From: Haloplanus vescus
GTDB lineage: Archaea > Halobacteriota > Halobacteria > Halobacteriales > Haloferacaceae
NCBI RefSeq assembly: GCF_900107665.1
Contig: NZ_FNQT01000005.1
Span: 62,001 to 126,000, forward strand
DNA: 64,000 nt
Direction of reading: 5' to 3'
Below the pieces are notes generated by a model. That model was given only the letters and a program-made list of their open reading frames with translations, had not been told where the DNA came from and did no database searches. Position numbers and translations under genes: made by a program. This document shows, one piece after another, positions 7,972 through 17,900 of the stretch. Position 1 is the stretch's first letter, and the number at the start of each line of letters is the position of its first letter.

Positions 7972-9708
7972 ATGACACAACGAGAGCTCTCCGTGCTAAT
8001 GGCCGCCCTGTTCGTGACGAGCCTAGTCACGGGTCTCGTCACTGCAAGCCCGCCACGGCCAGGCACGGAGGGGAATGGGCTCACTGAGAATGAATCAGCG
8101 ACGCTGTGGTCTCGCGACGCGGACAACTACATCAGCCAGGAGGAGTACCAGCAGCGCTATGGCGAGAGCCGGACCGCGATGCACCAACTCGCAAACGGGA
8201 CGGACATCACGTTCAAGCGCCCGCCGGAGACAGCTGCAACGTGGACGCGAAACGACTTCGCTGATCTCGAAGCCGGTGGGTCGGATACGTCCGTACATCC
8301 GCGCCACGCGTCGCTCGAAGACGGGGTGTTCATCGAGGACGCCCACGCCACGGTGTTCGCACTGCAGCCGTCGACGCGAGGTCACTTGGAGTCGGGTGAA
8401 ACGCCGCTCTATATTGCACCGAACGGCACGATGCGGGGGTTCGTTGACTATCGTGTTCGCGTCCCGAACGGAAGCTCTTCGGGGAACACGACGATCGAGT
8501 GGTCGCTCACGAGCAACGAGGTCGAGGAGGTTCGATTGCAGAAGGACGGCGAAACCATCGTCAAGCGCGACGGCTCGCACACGCCGGCCCTCGACTACCA
8601 GATCGAGGATGACTGGAGTGCAAACCTCACGCTTGAAGCCGAGATCAGCGTCCGGTTGAAGAAGACCACGCGAATCGACCGAGGCGACGAGACCGATGTC
8701 GAGGTCACGTATCGTACCGAGTCGCTCAACGTCTCGGATTCGATCGCCGTCGAGATCTACGACCTCTCGGCGTACCCCTACTACGCCGAGTATCCCAATG
8801 GTGACGCCGGTGTGGCTATCTTCCAGTCCAGACCGTGGCAGGGGTACACGCTCACGGAGAATGGAAGCGCACGAGTGCGTGGCGTCTGGCGGTTCTACAC
8901 CGCTCGGAACACCAACTGGGATACACTCGTCAGGTCGAACCGGACTGACAGCGCCACCGTCGAGTCGGATGCGATTCCGGTCTATGTTCACGCGTACCCG
9001 TCGCGAATCGGCCCGAGGGCTGAACCAGTTCGCGATGGCCCAGAGATCATCGACACCTGGGGCACTGACCGACCGTCTCCGGTCGGCACGCTCGGTGAGA
9101 ACATCAACATCGACATCGTCAACCAGTCGTACACGACGACGTACGGTGTTGCGGTTCGCGCGGGGAACGTCGACCGCAACGCCCTCCAAGTAGCGGGGAT
9201 CGTACGGGGTGTGAACGCCTCGATTGTGGCACCTGACGCTGGCTCTGAGCGGCAGCTCCGGCGCAGTAATCTGACGGTTGAGGTGCTCCAGCAGAACGAA
9301 AGCCAGGCCACACTCCGCATCGGACTCCGAGACAACGAGACCGGCGCCCCAATCGTGCTCAGCGATCCCGACCGACGATATCCAATCGGTGGGACCACTC
9401 GCAACGGGTACATCACCATCGCGGAGCAACGCGTCGAGACCAACGCCTCCGGGGTGGCGATCGTGACGATCGACGAGCCGGGCATCTACACGGCTCGGTA
9501 CCACCCAGGCTCGTGGCTCGGGCACGACCCCGCATATGTGAGTGCGACGGCAACTGCTCGCTGGCACCCGCTCGGCACCATCGACGGTTGGTTCGCCTTC
9601 ATTTTCGAGGTCGGCTGGCAGCTCATCCCGTTCATTGTGATGTTCTACGCAGGCAAGCGGCTCCTCCGAATGCTCGGTCCAGACGACATCTTCCAACGGA
9701 ACCCATAG
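7972..9708 (+). CDS. Large secreted, C-terminally membrane-anchored protein of the conjugation-like cluster
   Basis: 578 aa from ATG 7972, which avoids the 25-bp overlap that an upstream GTG would give. An N-terminal signal (VLMAALFVTSLVTGLVTA) leads into about 520 residues of beta-rich, acidic, Asn-X-Ser/Thr-rich sequence typical of haloarchaeal surface proteins. A single membrane segment follows near the C-terminus (WFAFIFEVGWQLIPFIVMFYAG), then a short basic tail. The topology is mostly extracellular. No domain recognised. It may be a cell-contact or adhesin component of the mating apparatus (inference). Confidence 0.75.
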   Translation: MTQRELSVLMAALFVTSLVTGLVTASPPRPGTEGNGLTENESATLWSRDADNYISQEEYQQRYGESRTAMHQLANGTDITFKRPPETAATWTRNDFADLEAGGSDTSVHPRHASLEDGVFIEDAHATVFALQPSTRGHLESGETPLYIAPNGTMRGFVDYRVRVPNGSSSGNTTIEWSLTSNEVEEVRLQKDGETIVKRDGSHTPALDYQIEDDWSANLTLEAEISVRLKKTTRIDRGDETDVEVTYRTESLNVSDSIAVEIYDLSAYPYYAEYPNGDAGVAIFQSRPWQGYTLTENGSARVRGVWRFYTARNTNWDTLVRSNRTDSATVESDAIPVYVHAYPSRIGPRAEPVRDGPEIIDTWGTDRPSPVGTLGENINIDIVNQSYTTTYGVAVRAGNVDRNALQVAGIVRGVNASIVAPDAGSERQLRRSNLTVEVLQQNESQATLRIGLRDNETGAPIVLSDPDRRYPIGGTTRNGYITIAEQRVETNASGVAIVTIDEPGIYTARYHPGSWLGHDPAYVSATATARWHPLGTIDGWFAFIFEVGWQLIPFIVMFYAGKRLLRMLGPDDIFQRNP

Positions 9709-9711
9709 TCC

Positions 9712-10548
9712 ATGACTAGAAACCACCCACACATCAGTCGGCGAACCGCCCTCCGAACTGTCGCAGGTGCTGCTCTCATGAGCGTCGCTGGCTGTCTGAA
9801 CGGCAATGGCGGTTCTGGGACGCCTGGTGACGGAACGACCTCTCCAGATGGCAACGGCCCACTCACGCGTGTCGCTGTCGAGGGGACGACACTCGTCGTC
9901 GAACTCTCCGAAGAGGCCGATGTCGACCAAGTCAACCTTATCCAGCCGAACGGCGAGCTATTCGGGAAGCGTGACGTAGCCGCAGGTGCTCAGCAGGTCT
10001 CATTCGAGATCGGCACCGCATATGCGCCCGGTGAGTATCGCGTACTCGCGTTGAAAGGCGAGGAGACAGTAGTTGAGACCACGACTGAACTCCGTCCAGA
10101 GATTCAGATACAGGATGTCGGACTCTATCGGAATAATCCAGATAAGCCGTGGGACGAAGTCTATGGTGAGAGCGAGACTGACCGGATCAAGAATGGCGAG
10201 GCATTCGTCACGGTAGAGAACACAGGAAGCGGTCCGGAAGCGATAACTGAACTAATCTTCTCCGGGGACGTTCCCAATCCAATTGAGAACCCCAGAGGTA
10301 GTGGAATGCACGAAACCGACCGGGTAGTAGTCTCCCCTGGTGAGACGGTCGACCTGTTCAGTAATTCGTTCCCGTTCGGTTCAGAGAGTGAAGACGGAAT
10401 GGGGTGTTCCCCAGATGGTAACAGCGGGCAGTTCACGGTAATCGTTGAGACTCAGGTCAGTGGCAATCGGGTCACGAGTACCTACAATGTCCAGTATTCC
10501 GGGTCTGACGAGATGACAGACTGTGAGGTCACGATTACGGAGGCCTGA
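9712..10548 (+). CDS. Tat-exported lipoprotein, unknown function
   Basis: 278 aa. Twin arginines (Arg10-Arg11 in ISRRTALRT), a hydrophobic stretch and a lipobox at Cys28 (SVAGC) are followed by a Gly/Ser-rich linker. The mature part is beta-rich, ending with an Asn/Thr-rich C-terminus. It lies 3 bp after the previous gene and 2 bp before the VirB6-like gene, so it is in the operon. Position suggests an outer-face component of the secretion machine. Confidence 0.78.
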   Translation: MTRNHPHISRRTALRTVAGAALMSVAGCLNGNGGSGTPGDGTTSPDGNGPLTRVAVEGTTLVVELSEEADVDQVNLIQPNGELFGKRDVAAGAQQVSFEIGTAYAPGEYRVLALKGEETVVETTTELRPEIQIQDVGLYRNNPDKPWDEVYGESETDRIKNGEAFVTVENTGSGPEAITELIFSGDVPNPIENPRGSGMHETDRVVVSPGETVDLFSNSFPFGSESEDGMGCSPDGNSGQFTVIVETQVSGNRVTSTYNVQYSGSDEMTDCEVTITEA

Positions 10549-10550
10549 CG

Positions 10551-11666
10551 ATGGTTGATCTTATTGACGTCGTTCTTGAGGGTATCAAAGGCGTCGTTGA
10601 TTGGTTCATCGGGCTGTTCATGGACGGTCTCAGGTCGGGGTATGAGACTCTGACTGAGGGAATGTTCGGAACCCCGACCCCAGAGACGAACGGAGCATTT
10701 GTCTTCGGTGAACCAACCAACGCACCCTGGCCAGCAATCCACGATGCTCTCATCGGCGGCGAAATCATGCTGATTGCCCTTTTGCTCCTTGTGATGAGTG
10801 TTCAGGGCCGTCACACGGTTCGGATCTTCAATATTGGAAGTACCTACGAAGCCCGAAAAACGAAGAAGACGGCCTGGGTCGGTGCTTTTCTAATCATTAC
10901 GTGGTATTGGGTTGGAACTCTCGCACTCTACCTCGTCGACGGGTTCACCATTGCACTAATGCCGGAGCTTTCCTCCGTAGCCTCGGCAATGCTTCAGTTC
11001 TTGGGCGCAGCCATCACAAACCCCGGACTGGGGCTATTGTTCGCTGTGATTGGGGGAATCTCGATGTGGGCACTGGAGGCGCTGTTCTACATCCGGATGA
11101 TCCTGCTGTATGTCTACCTGTACGGAATGCCGATTGCATTTGCACTGGCCTACGGAAACATTCCGGTCGTATCCGATATCGCGATGGGGTTCTGCAAACG
11201 GTTTGTCCCGTTGGCTGTCCTCCCGCTCCCGGCAGCGATGGTTCTCAAGGGGTACGATTTGATCTACGGCGGTGGGACGCTCACACCAGGAACAGCGTTC
11301 CTCAAATATCTCGTCGCTGCGTCCCTCCCGCTGGTCGCCCTCTACATCACGTGGAAGACGTTCAAATACGCGACCCCGTTGACGGCCAAAGTCGTCGGCG
11401 GTGCAACGAAAGGCGCAGCACTCGTTGGCGGTGTCGCCGCTGGAGCCTACGTCGGTGGCGCCGGCGTCGCGACGACCGCCGCTCGGTGGGGGCCGAAAGC
11501 CGCCGCTGGCCACGCCGTCGCCCAAAAAGCGGCTGCCCGCGGTGGGCATGGAGGAGACGATGGCGGGACGCCATCGTACCGTCGAACAGAGAATGACCCT
11601 GGTGGAGCGACAGCGGAATCGGCGAGTGACGACCGTGGGATGGAGTTTGATCGAGGAATCCACTAA
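10551..11666 (+). CDS. Polytopic membrane protein, VirB6/TrbL-like
   Basis: 371 aa. At least six hydrophobic segments are visible, for example IMLIALLLLVMSVQG, AWVGAFLIITWYWVGTLALYLV, GLLFAVIGGISMWALEALFYI and ILLYVYLYGMPIAFALAYG. A long Gly/Ala-rich, then polar C-terminal tail (about residues 280-371) follows. A large polytopic protein with a Gly/Ala-rich tail immediately before PrgI/VirB4 genes matches VirB6/TrbL inner-membrane channel proteins. Direct sequence motifs for VirB6 are weak, so the assignment leans on topology and order. Confidence 0.65.
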   Translation: MVDLIDVVLEGIKGVVDWFIGLFMDGLRSGYETLTEGMFGTPTPETNGAFVFGEPTNAPWPAIHDALIGGEIMLIALLLLVMSVQGRHTVRIFNIGSTYEARKTKKTAWVGAFLIITWYWVGTLALYLVDGFTIALMPELSSVASAMLQFLGAAITNPGLGLLFAVIGGISMWALEALFYIRMILLYVYLYGMPIAFALAYGNIPVVSDIAMGFCKRFVPLAVLPLPAAMVLKGYDLIYGGGTLTPGTAFLKYLVAASLPLVALYITWKTFKYATPLTAKVVGGATKGAALVGGVAAGAYVGGAGVATTAARWGPKAAAGHAVAQKAAARGGHGGDDGGTPSYRRTENDPGGATAESASDDRGMEFDRGIH

Positions 11667-11668
11667 CA

Positions 11669-12790
11669 ATGTCAGCAGATCAAGACGCGGCCGCACGGCG
11701 CATCATGGATCAGTTCGGCGAGGAGAGTCGCATCCCGTATCTCAATATCGAGGAAGGAGACGTTGGCATGCTCATCGCCTTCCCCATTATTGGGCTGTTT
11801 ATCGCGGGTCTCACCGGGATCGAATCACTGGCCCTGCCGTTCGTTGCTGGCGGGCTTGGCTTTGGCGTCGCCGTCATCTACGTCTCACCAACCCATCTGA
11901 ACGCCTGGACGTGGACAAAAGACGTCTATCGGTACCTCAAACGGCCTCAGGTCACGTTCAGTGCGCCCGCCGACGCCGACACGAGTACCAACGAGTCAGA
12001 GCGCAACGAGGGCGGACTCGCGAACTACACGCCGTTCAAGCCGGACGAGCGGACACAGGACCTCACGAACATCAAGCGGGCGTGGCCGGGCGCTGGTGCC
12101 ATCCAGCGTGAAGACGGCGCGATGGAGGCGTTCATCGAGATCGATCCGGCCAACATGGACTTCGCGATGTCCGACGACTGGGCGCAGCTGCAAGACGCCG
12201 GCGAAGAGTTCGCCAACAAAGAGCTGGACTCGAAGCTCAAACTCCACGCCACAACCCGTTCCTTCCCGGTCGAGCAGATCACCGAGACTATCGAGGATCG
12301 GCTCACGGACGAAGACGTCACGGAGAACCCGATCTTCCGGGAACTCCTCGAAGAATATCGGGAAACACGGCCGAAGGAGATGCGTGACCGGGGCATTCAG
12401 CAGGTCCGGTACTACATCGGCGTTGAAGTCAGCCCGATAGAAGTGTACGACCGCTTCCGCGACGAGGGCACCCCCGCCGAGAAGCTGACCCAGTTCCCCG
12501 TCATCGGGTTCCTGTTCAACCCGTTCGTCACCCGCCGCGAGGACCTCACCGACGTCGAAAGACGTGCGCAGATGTTCGAGAAGCTCGACAGTCGCGTGAA
12601 CGACGTGCGATCCGAGTTCATCCAGCAAGCGTCGGGGTGGTCCGCACGCCGCCTCAGCACGGTCGAGCTGTTCGTCCTGAATATGGACTTCTGGAACGGC
12701 CGCGAACACGACTACGACGAGGCGGAGCGTGTGGTTCGCAACCAATCGATCATCAGCCACTCGCGCCGGGAGGATCCACACGATGCGTAA
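11669..12790 (+). CDS. PrgI-like membrane protein of the secretion cluster
   Basis: 373 aa. After an N-terminal helix, a pair of closely spaced membrane segments (about residues 32-70, MLIAFPIIGLFIAGLTG and LALPFVAGGLGFGVAVIY) and the sequence YRYLKRPQVTF resemble PrgI-family proteins. The rest is soluble and resembles the N-terminal, non-ATPase part of VirB4 proteins (IQREDGAMEAFIEI, then HATTRSFPVEQI). It overlaps the VirB4 gene by 8 bp. The division of labour (PrgI plus VirB4-N in one chain, ATPase in the next) is unusual but seen in other archaeal and Gram-positive systems. Confidence 0.7.
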   Translation: MSADQDAAARRIMDQFGEESRIPYLNIEEGDVGMLIAFPIIGLFIAGLTGIESLALPFVAGGLGFGVAVIYVSPTHLNAWTWTKDVYRYLKRPQVTFSAPADADTSTNESERNEGGLANYTPFKPDERTQDLTNIKRAWPGAGAIQREDGAMEAFIEIDPANMDFAMSDDWAQLQDAGEEFANKELDSKLKLHATTRSFPVEQITETIEDRLTDEDVTENPIFRELLEEYRETRPKEMRDRGIQQVRYYIGVEVSPIEVYDRFRDEGTPAEKLTQFPVIGFLFNPFVTRREDLTDVERRAQMFEKLDSRVNDVRSEFIQQASGWSARRLSTVELFVLNMDFWNGREHDYDEAERVVRNQSIISHSRREDPHDA

Positions 12791-14990
12791 CATGATCCTC
12801 CAGACCGGTGGTGGCGCGCTTGGCTCCGTCGCCGGGTGGCTCCAGAATCTGACGCCAGCAGAGAGTGCAGTACTTGCCCTTGCAGTGGGTCTCGGCCTTG
12901 GCGTCGGCAGTAAGTACCTCTGGGACCGCTCCACTGCGGATGATCAACCAGACGTGGACTTCACCGATGTCCTCGACGAGGAGACACTCGAAGAAGGCGA
13001 GGCCGAACGCAAGCTCCTCGACGACATCTCCGAGTCGCACAAAACCGTCACCGCTCCCGGAGCTGTCGAGTGGGAAACGCGAGCCGCACGGGTCGGCGAG
13101 CAGTGGACGACGACGCTGTATATCGCTAACTATGCCGACTATCCCAACGACGGGTATCTGAGCGACCTCTTCGAGATGACCGACGTCCAGTTCGATCTGA
13201 CGGCCCACATCACGCCGAAAAATCAGGAGCGAGCACGGAACGAACTGCAGGACATCGCGGACGACCTCCAGGTCGATGCTGACCTCGAACAGAGTATCCG
13301 GAGCGCGTATCTCCAAGAGCGCGCCAACGAGGCCGCAGCGACGTACAAGGCTGTCGAGAACGGCGCGAACGTCTTCGACCAGGGGATGTTCATCACGGTG
13401 CGGGACGACGAGAAAGACGAACTCAGAGATGCCGTCCAGACGGTCAAGAGCGCGCTCCGCGACGACCCGGCGAACCTCACGCCGAAGACCGCAATTTGCC
13501 GGCAGGATCTCGCTCTCCAGTCCGCCGCACCCATCGGTGACAACGAGTTCGGCCGGACGTCGATAGCCCTCGGCGGCGCCGTCGGCGCGTTGCTGTCCTC
13601 GCCGCACAACGCGACGATCCTCGAGGAGGGCGGCGTCGAGTTCGGGATTCACAAAGACAATCAAAGCCCCGTGGTCATCGACCCGTTCGCCCGGGACAAC
13701 GGGTACGCGATGTTCACCGTGGGCGATACCGGCTCGGGGAAGTCGTTCAGTTCCAAGCAGAACTTCATCCGTTCGATCGAGCAGAGCAAGGACCGTATCG
13801 GCATCATCCTCGAGCCGTTGAACAACTGGGCGGGGGTCTCAGAGGCACTCGACGCCAAGCGAATCACCGTCGGCGGGACACTCGGGCTGAACCCCTTGGA
13901 GATCCGCGAGACGCCCGAACACGTCCAGCGGGCGATGGGCGAGGACGCGAGCCCGTTTAACGAGAAGCTCGACGACGCGATGAGCTTCCTCACGAACTTC
14001 TTCGCGCTCCGCGGCATCTCACTGGGAGACCGGCGGACGACGCTCGAACTCGCCCTCAAACGTGCCTACAAGCGTCAGGGCATCACTGACGACATCTCGA
14101 CGCACGACAATCCGAGTCCGACCATTCGTAATATGATGGACGTGTTCGAGGATATGGTCGACGACCCCGAGGAGTTCGTCGTCCGGTCCGACGAAGAGGC
14201 AGGGAAGATCAAGGAGGATGCGACGTGGCTCCTCGACCAGCTCCGCCCCTTCGAGGACGACGGTCGCCACGCCAACCTCGGCCAGGAATCCGACTTCGAC
14301 ATCCGGGACGAGAAGGTCATCTATCTCGACCTCGCCCAGCAGGAGGGAAGCGTCGACAGCAGTACGGCGCTGACCATGCAGCTGCTCATCTCGCTGGTCT
14401 ACGAGCGAGCGAAGGTCTCGGAGAAGGAGGTCGTGTTCTACATCGACGAGGCCCGCTACATCATGCAGGACGCCGCGAGCCTGGCGTTCCTCGAGACGGT
14501 GTTCCGCCACCACCGTCACCACGACCTCTCGATCCGACTGGTCACGCAGACCGTCGACGAGTTCTTCGAGCACGCCGAATCCGAGGCGATTCTGGACCAG
14601 TGTGCCGTCAAGCAGTTCCACCGTCTCGACGGGATGGACAAGGAGTGGGCCGACGAGTTCGGGCTGAACTACGCACAGATGCGGTTCGTCCAGGACGCCG
14701 TTCCTGGTAACGAGGACGCCGGCTTCTCCGAGGCCCTAGTGGGCGTCGACGGCGAGTGGCGTGGGATCCAGGTCAAAGCGATGCCCAAGGAGAAGCAGGT
14801 CATCGACTTCGAGCCAACCGAGCAACGGCGAGACTCACTCCCCGGGACTGGTGAGAATGCTGTGGACGCGGAGGTGCAGGCGTTCCAAGACGATATTGAA
14901 AGCCGAGCGACCGACAACGGACAACACACACCTGAGCGGACGCCAACAGAGACTGATGGCGGTGAAACGGGAGGTGACGACGATGCGTGA
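12783..14990 (+). CDS. VirB4/TraC-family secretion ATPase
   Basis: 735 aa from ATG 12783, overlapping the previous stop by 8 bp (ATGCGTAA), a sign of translational coupling. One membrane segment is near the N-terminus (about 20-40). Walker A is GDTGSGKS (about 313-320) and Walker B is VVFYIDEAR (about 548-556). It also has TQTVDEFFE and QCAVKQFHRLD as in VirB4/HerA-type ATPases. It would power substrate transfer or pilus assembly at the inner membrane. Near the C-terminus it becomes polar and disordered. Confidence 0.9.
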   Translation: MRNMILQTGGGALGSVAGWLQNLTPAESAVLALAVGLGLGVGSKYLWDRSTADDQPDVDFTDVLDEETLEEGEAERKLLDDISESHKTVTAPGAVEWETRAARVGEQWTTTLYIANYADYPNDGYLSDLFEMTDVQFDLTAHITPKNQERARNELQDIADDLQVDADLEQSIRSAYLQERANEAAATYKAVENGANVFDQGMFITVRDDEKDELRDAVQTVKSALRDDPANLTPKTAICRQDLALQSAAPIGDNEFGRTSIALGGAVGALLSSPHNATILEEGGVEFGIHKDNQSPVVIDPFARDNGYAMFTVGDTGSGKSFSSKQNFIRSIEQSKDRIGIILEPLNNWAGVSEALDAKRITVGGTLGLNPLEIRETPEHVQRAMGEDASPFNEKLDDAMSFLTNFFALRGISLGDRRTTLELALKRAYKRQGITDDISTHDNPSPTIRNMMDVFEDMVDDPEEFVVRSDEEAGKIKEDATWLLDQLRPFEDDGRHANLGQESDFDIRDEKVIYLDLAQQEGSVDSSTALTMQLLISLVYERAKVSEKEVVFYIDEARYIMQDAASLAFLETVFRHHRHHDLSIRLVTQTVDEFFEHAESEAILDQCAVKQFHRLDGMDKEWADEFGLNYAQMRFVQDAVPGNEDAGFSEALVGVDGEWRGIQVKAMPKEKQVIDFEPTEQRRDSLPGTGENAVDAEVQAFQDDIESRATDNGQHTPERTPTETDGGETGGDDDA

Positions 14991-17900
14991 GTACCTTCGC
15001 GTGACGCCAACCTCCGAACGGCTCAATCCGGAGCGTCTGCCGCAGGCACTGGAGAGCCTCCACAAACTGACCTCAACGGACTCGACAGGGCTAGCTGACA
15101 AACTCAATCCGCTACATAGCGACACACCGCTACGCTTCGAATTCCTCGCGCTGAGCGAAGGGAAAGATGACCCCGTCGAATTCTACTACGGTGCCGACGA
15201 CCATCTGGATACCCTTGAGAAGCGGCTCCGGTCGGTCTATCCCGAGACGTTCGACATCGAGCGTACCGAGGTCGACATCGCATCCCGACTCGTACAGCCT
15301 GCCGAATTCGACCGCGAGACATTCGTCGAGCACTATGAGGCGGGCGACCTCCAGTACGAATTCGACCCTGACGAGCAATACGAACGTGGCACTGACGACA
15401 ACAAACAATCGGGGCCAGGGGACGCCGAATCAGTCGCGGATGGAGGAACGGTCGGTGACCAGTCTGCCGACCACATCATCGAGATCGGCGATACTGCCCT
15501 CGAACTCGCCCCACCAGATGCGATTCCCGAGGATGAGCCACTCACGACGCTTGCCAAACCAACGGTAACATCGGAGGGGACGATACTCGCGCGGCCAGCG
15601 ACCGAATCCGTCTCCCCACTCGGCGTGCGGTGGCAAGGGTCGGCAACTCGGAAGCAAGACTGGATGACCTCACTCTCGCCATTTACTGCCGACGACGAAG
15701 CGGAACTCCCAGCCGTCGATCAGCCAGGAGGTGCGCTCGCGTCGCTCGTCGACCACCTAATGGAGGCGACAGCACCAGTAGCGTTCCAGGTCGTCTTCCA
15801 GCGACGCGAGAGCTGGCAGTCCGATGCCGACCTTCGCAAGGAGGACGTCATCGATGGACGAGATACACTCGCACAGGAGATTATTGGCTCTCTCTTCGAA
15901 CTCGACGATCAGTCGGAGAGCCGGGACAGAAACCAGCTGAGCGACGCGGTTGCAAAACGTGTCGCAGCAATCGAGGCGAAAAATCCGAAGCGGTCGTTCA
16001 CCGCGAACATCCGAGCAATCGGGATTCCATCCGGTGGTGGCGGTCGCGATGATCTCGGTGAGCGAATGCAATCACTGGTCCCGGTATTCGACCCGCTTGA
16101 CGGGCCGTACTATGAGGTGGAGGCTGAACGGGTACGCGACAACGGCTTGCGGGCAGCCACGAAAGACCGGAACGCACGAGCGGCGCTGCAGCGGCTCTTG
16201 GATCGTGAGATCACGACCGGCTGTGGAAAGACCCGACCGGAGTTCGTTCTGAGCGGCCGAGAACTCGCGCACTTCGTCCTCGTCCCCTCCTCGGAACAGC
16301 TTACTGTCGAGGGGACACGTGGGACGCGTGCGGAACAGCAGAGTCGGAATCCGTTGCCCCGTCCGCACCAGGACCTCATGAGTGAATTCCGAGACGGGAT
16401 GGCAATCGGGTATGCCCTCGACGATACCGGCGAGGCCGAAGGCGTGCCGACACACATTCCACCCGGACTGTTGCCCACTCATTACGGCCGGTTCGGAACA
16501 ACCGGCTCTGGGAAGTCGAAAGCCCTCATCAACGACATGCTGTCGCTGTACGACAACACCGAAGGGCCGACGATCCTCATCATCCCGAAAAACGACGATA
16601 TGGCCCAGAATTACATGCGGGCTCACGCGCGTCGGTTCGGAATGACCGACCTCGAAGAAAACGTCGTCCACTTCCCAATCCCGGACGTGCTCCCCGGGTT
16701 CTCGTTTTTCGATCTCGAACCGTCGATGGAGAGCGGACGGCGCCGCGAAGACGCCGTCCAACGGAAGGCCGACCACTACGAAGAGATTTTGAAGCTCGTG
16801 ATGGGAACCGACCGCTACGAGCGGGCGACTGTGGCCCCGACTCTCATCAAGACGCTCATCAAGGCACTGTTCGACGAGGAATACGGGCGTGAGAACGGGC
16901 GATACCGAGCGTCGACGGACTACTTCGCCCACCGACAGCTCGAACACGTCGTCGACCAGCTCTGGGAGGCCGGGCCACCGAACGAGAACATCGGCGACGC
17001 CCCACGGTCGAGCGACGAGGAAGTCACGCGGACGATTCGGCGGCAGCTCCAGTTAGATCCAAACACCTTCGCGAACGTGATGGGTGGTGTCGGAAACCGC
17101 CTTGCGTACATTTCACAGGATACACACCTACGGCAGATCTTCAACAATACCGAGAACCAGTTCGACTTTCGGGATGTCCTCGACGAGGATACGGTCATCC
17201 TCTTCGACCTCGGAGACCTCCGCGACGACGCTGCCCGGATCATGACCGGTGTGATCCTGACCAATCTCGATGCAGCTCTCAAGGACCGCAAACAGGCCCT
17301 CTCCCAGCACTCGGACGACTACGTGGTGAACTTGCTCGTTGACGAGGCAGCGTCGGTCGTGGTCTCCGACATCATGAATGATCTCCTCGAGAAAGGCCGG
17401 GGATTCCGGCTCTCTGTTGGCCTGTCGATGCAGTTCCCCGAACAGATGGAGGCTGAAGGTGGGCGGAAGATCTACCTGAATGCTCTGAACAACATCGGCA
17501 GTTCACTCATCGGGAAAATCAACGTCGACCGGGAACTGGCGCGAGCGATGGCCCACGAAGAGATGGACCCCGCGGATTTCGCCAATCGGATTCGTTCGTT
17601 GCCACGAGGGGAGTGGATCGCCAGCTTGCCAAGCCCGACGTTCGGTGAAACGGGGCCGTATCCGTTCAGTCTCGAACCACTCCCGATTCCACCGGGCCAC
17701 CCCGAGAGCGAATCCCCGCTCACAGAGCGTGAAGAGGAGCAGTTCACTGAGACACTCTCCTCGATGCACGAGGACATCAATGACGAACACGGCGTGCCGG
17801 CCGCAACAGACGCCTCAACAACGAGAACACCGACCGACGGACACGGGGTGCTCGATATCGGGAGCGATGACCTAGACGTCGCGATTGCGAAGGTGGTTCG

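Noticed and set aside
8095-9930. 611-codon open frame on the minus strand
   Set aside because: Opposite the large secreted protein gene; rich in Arg and Val with no domain, and typical of antisense frames in GC-rich haloarchaeal DNA. The plus-strand gene has signal, membrane segment and operon spacing.
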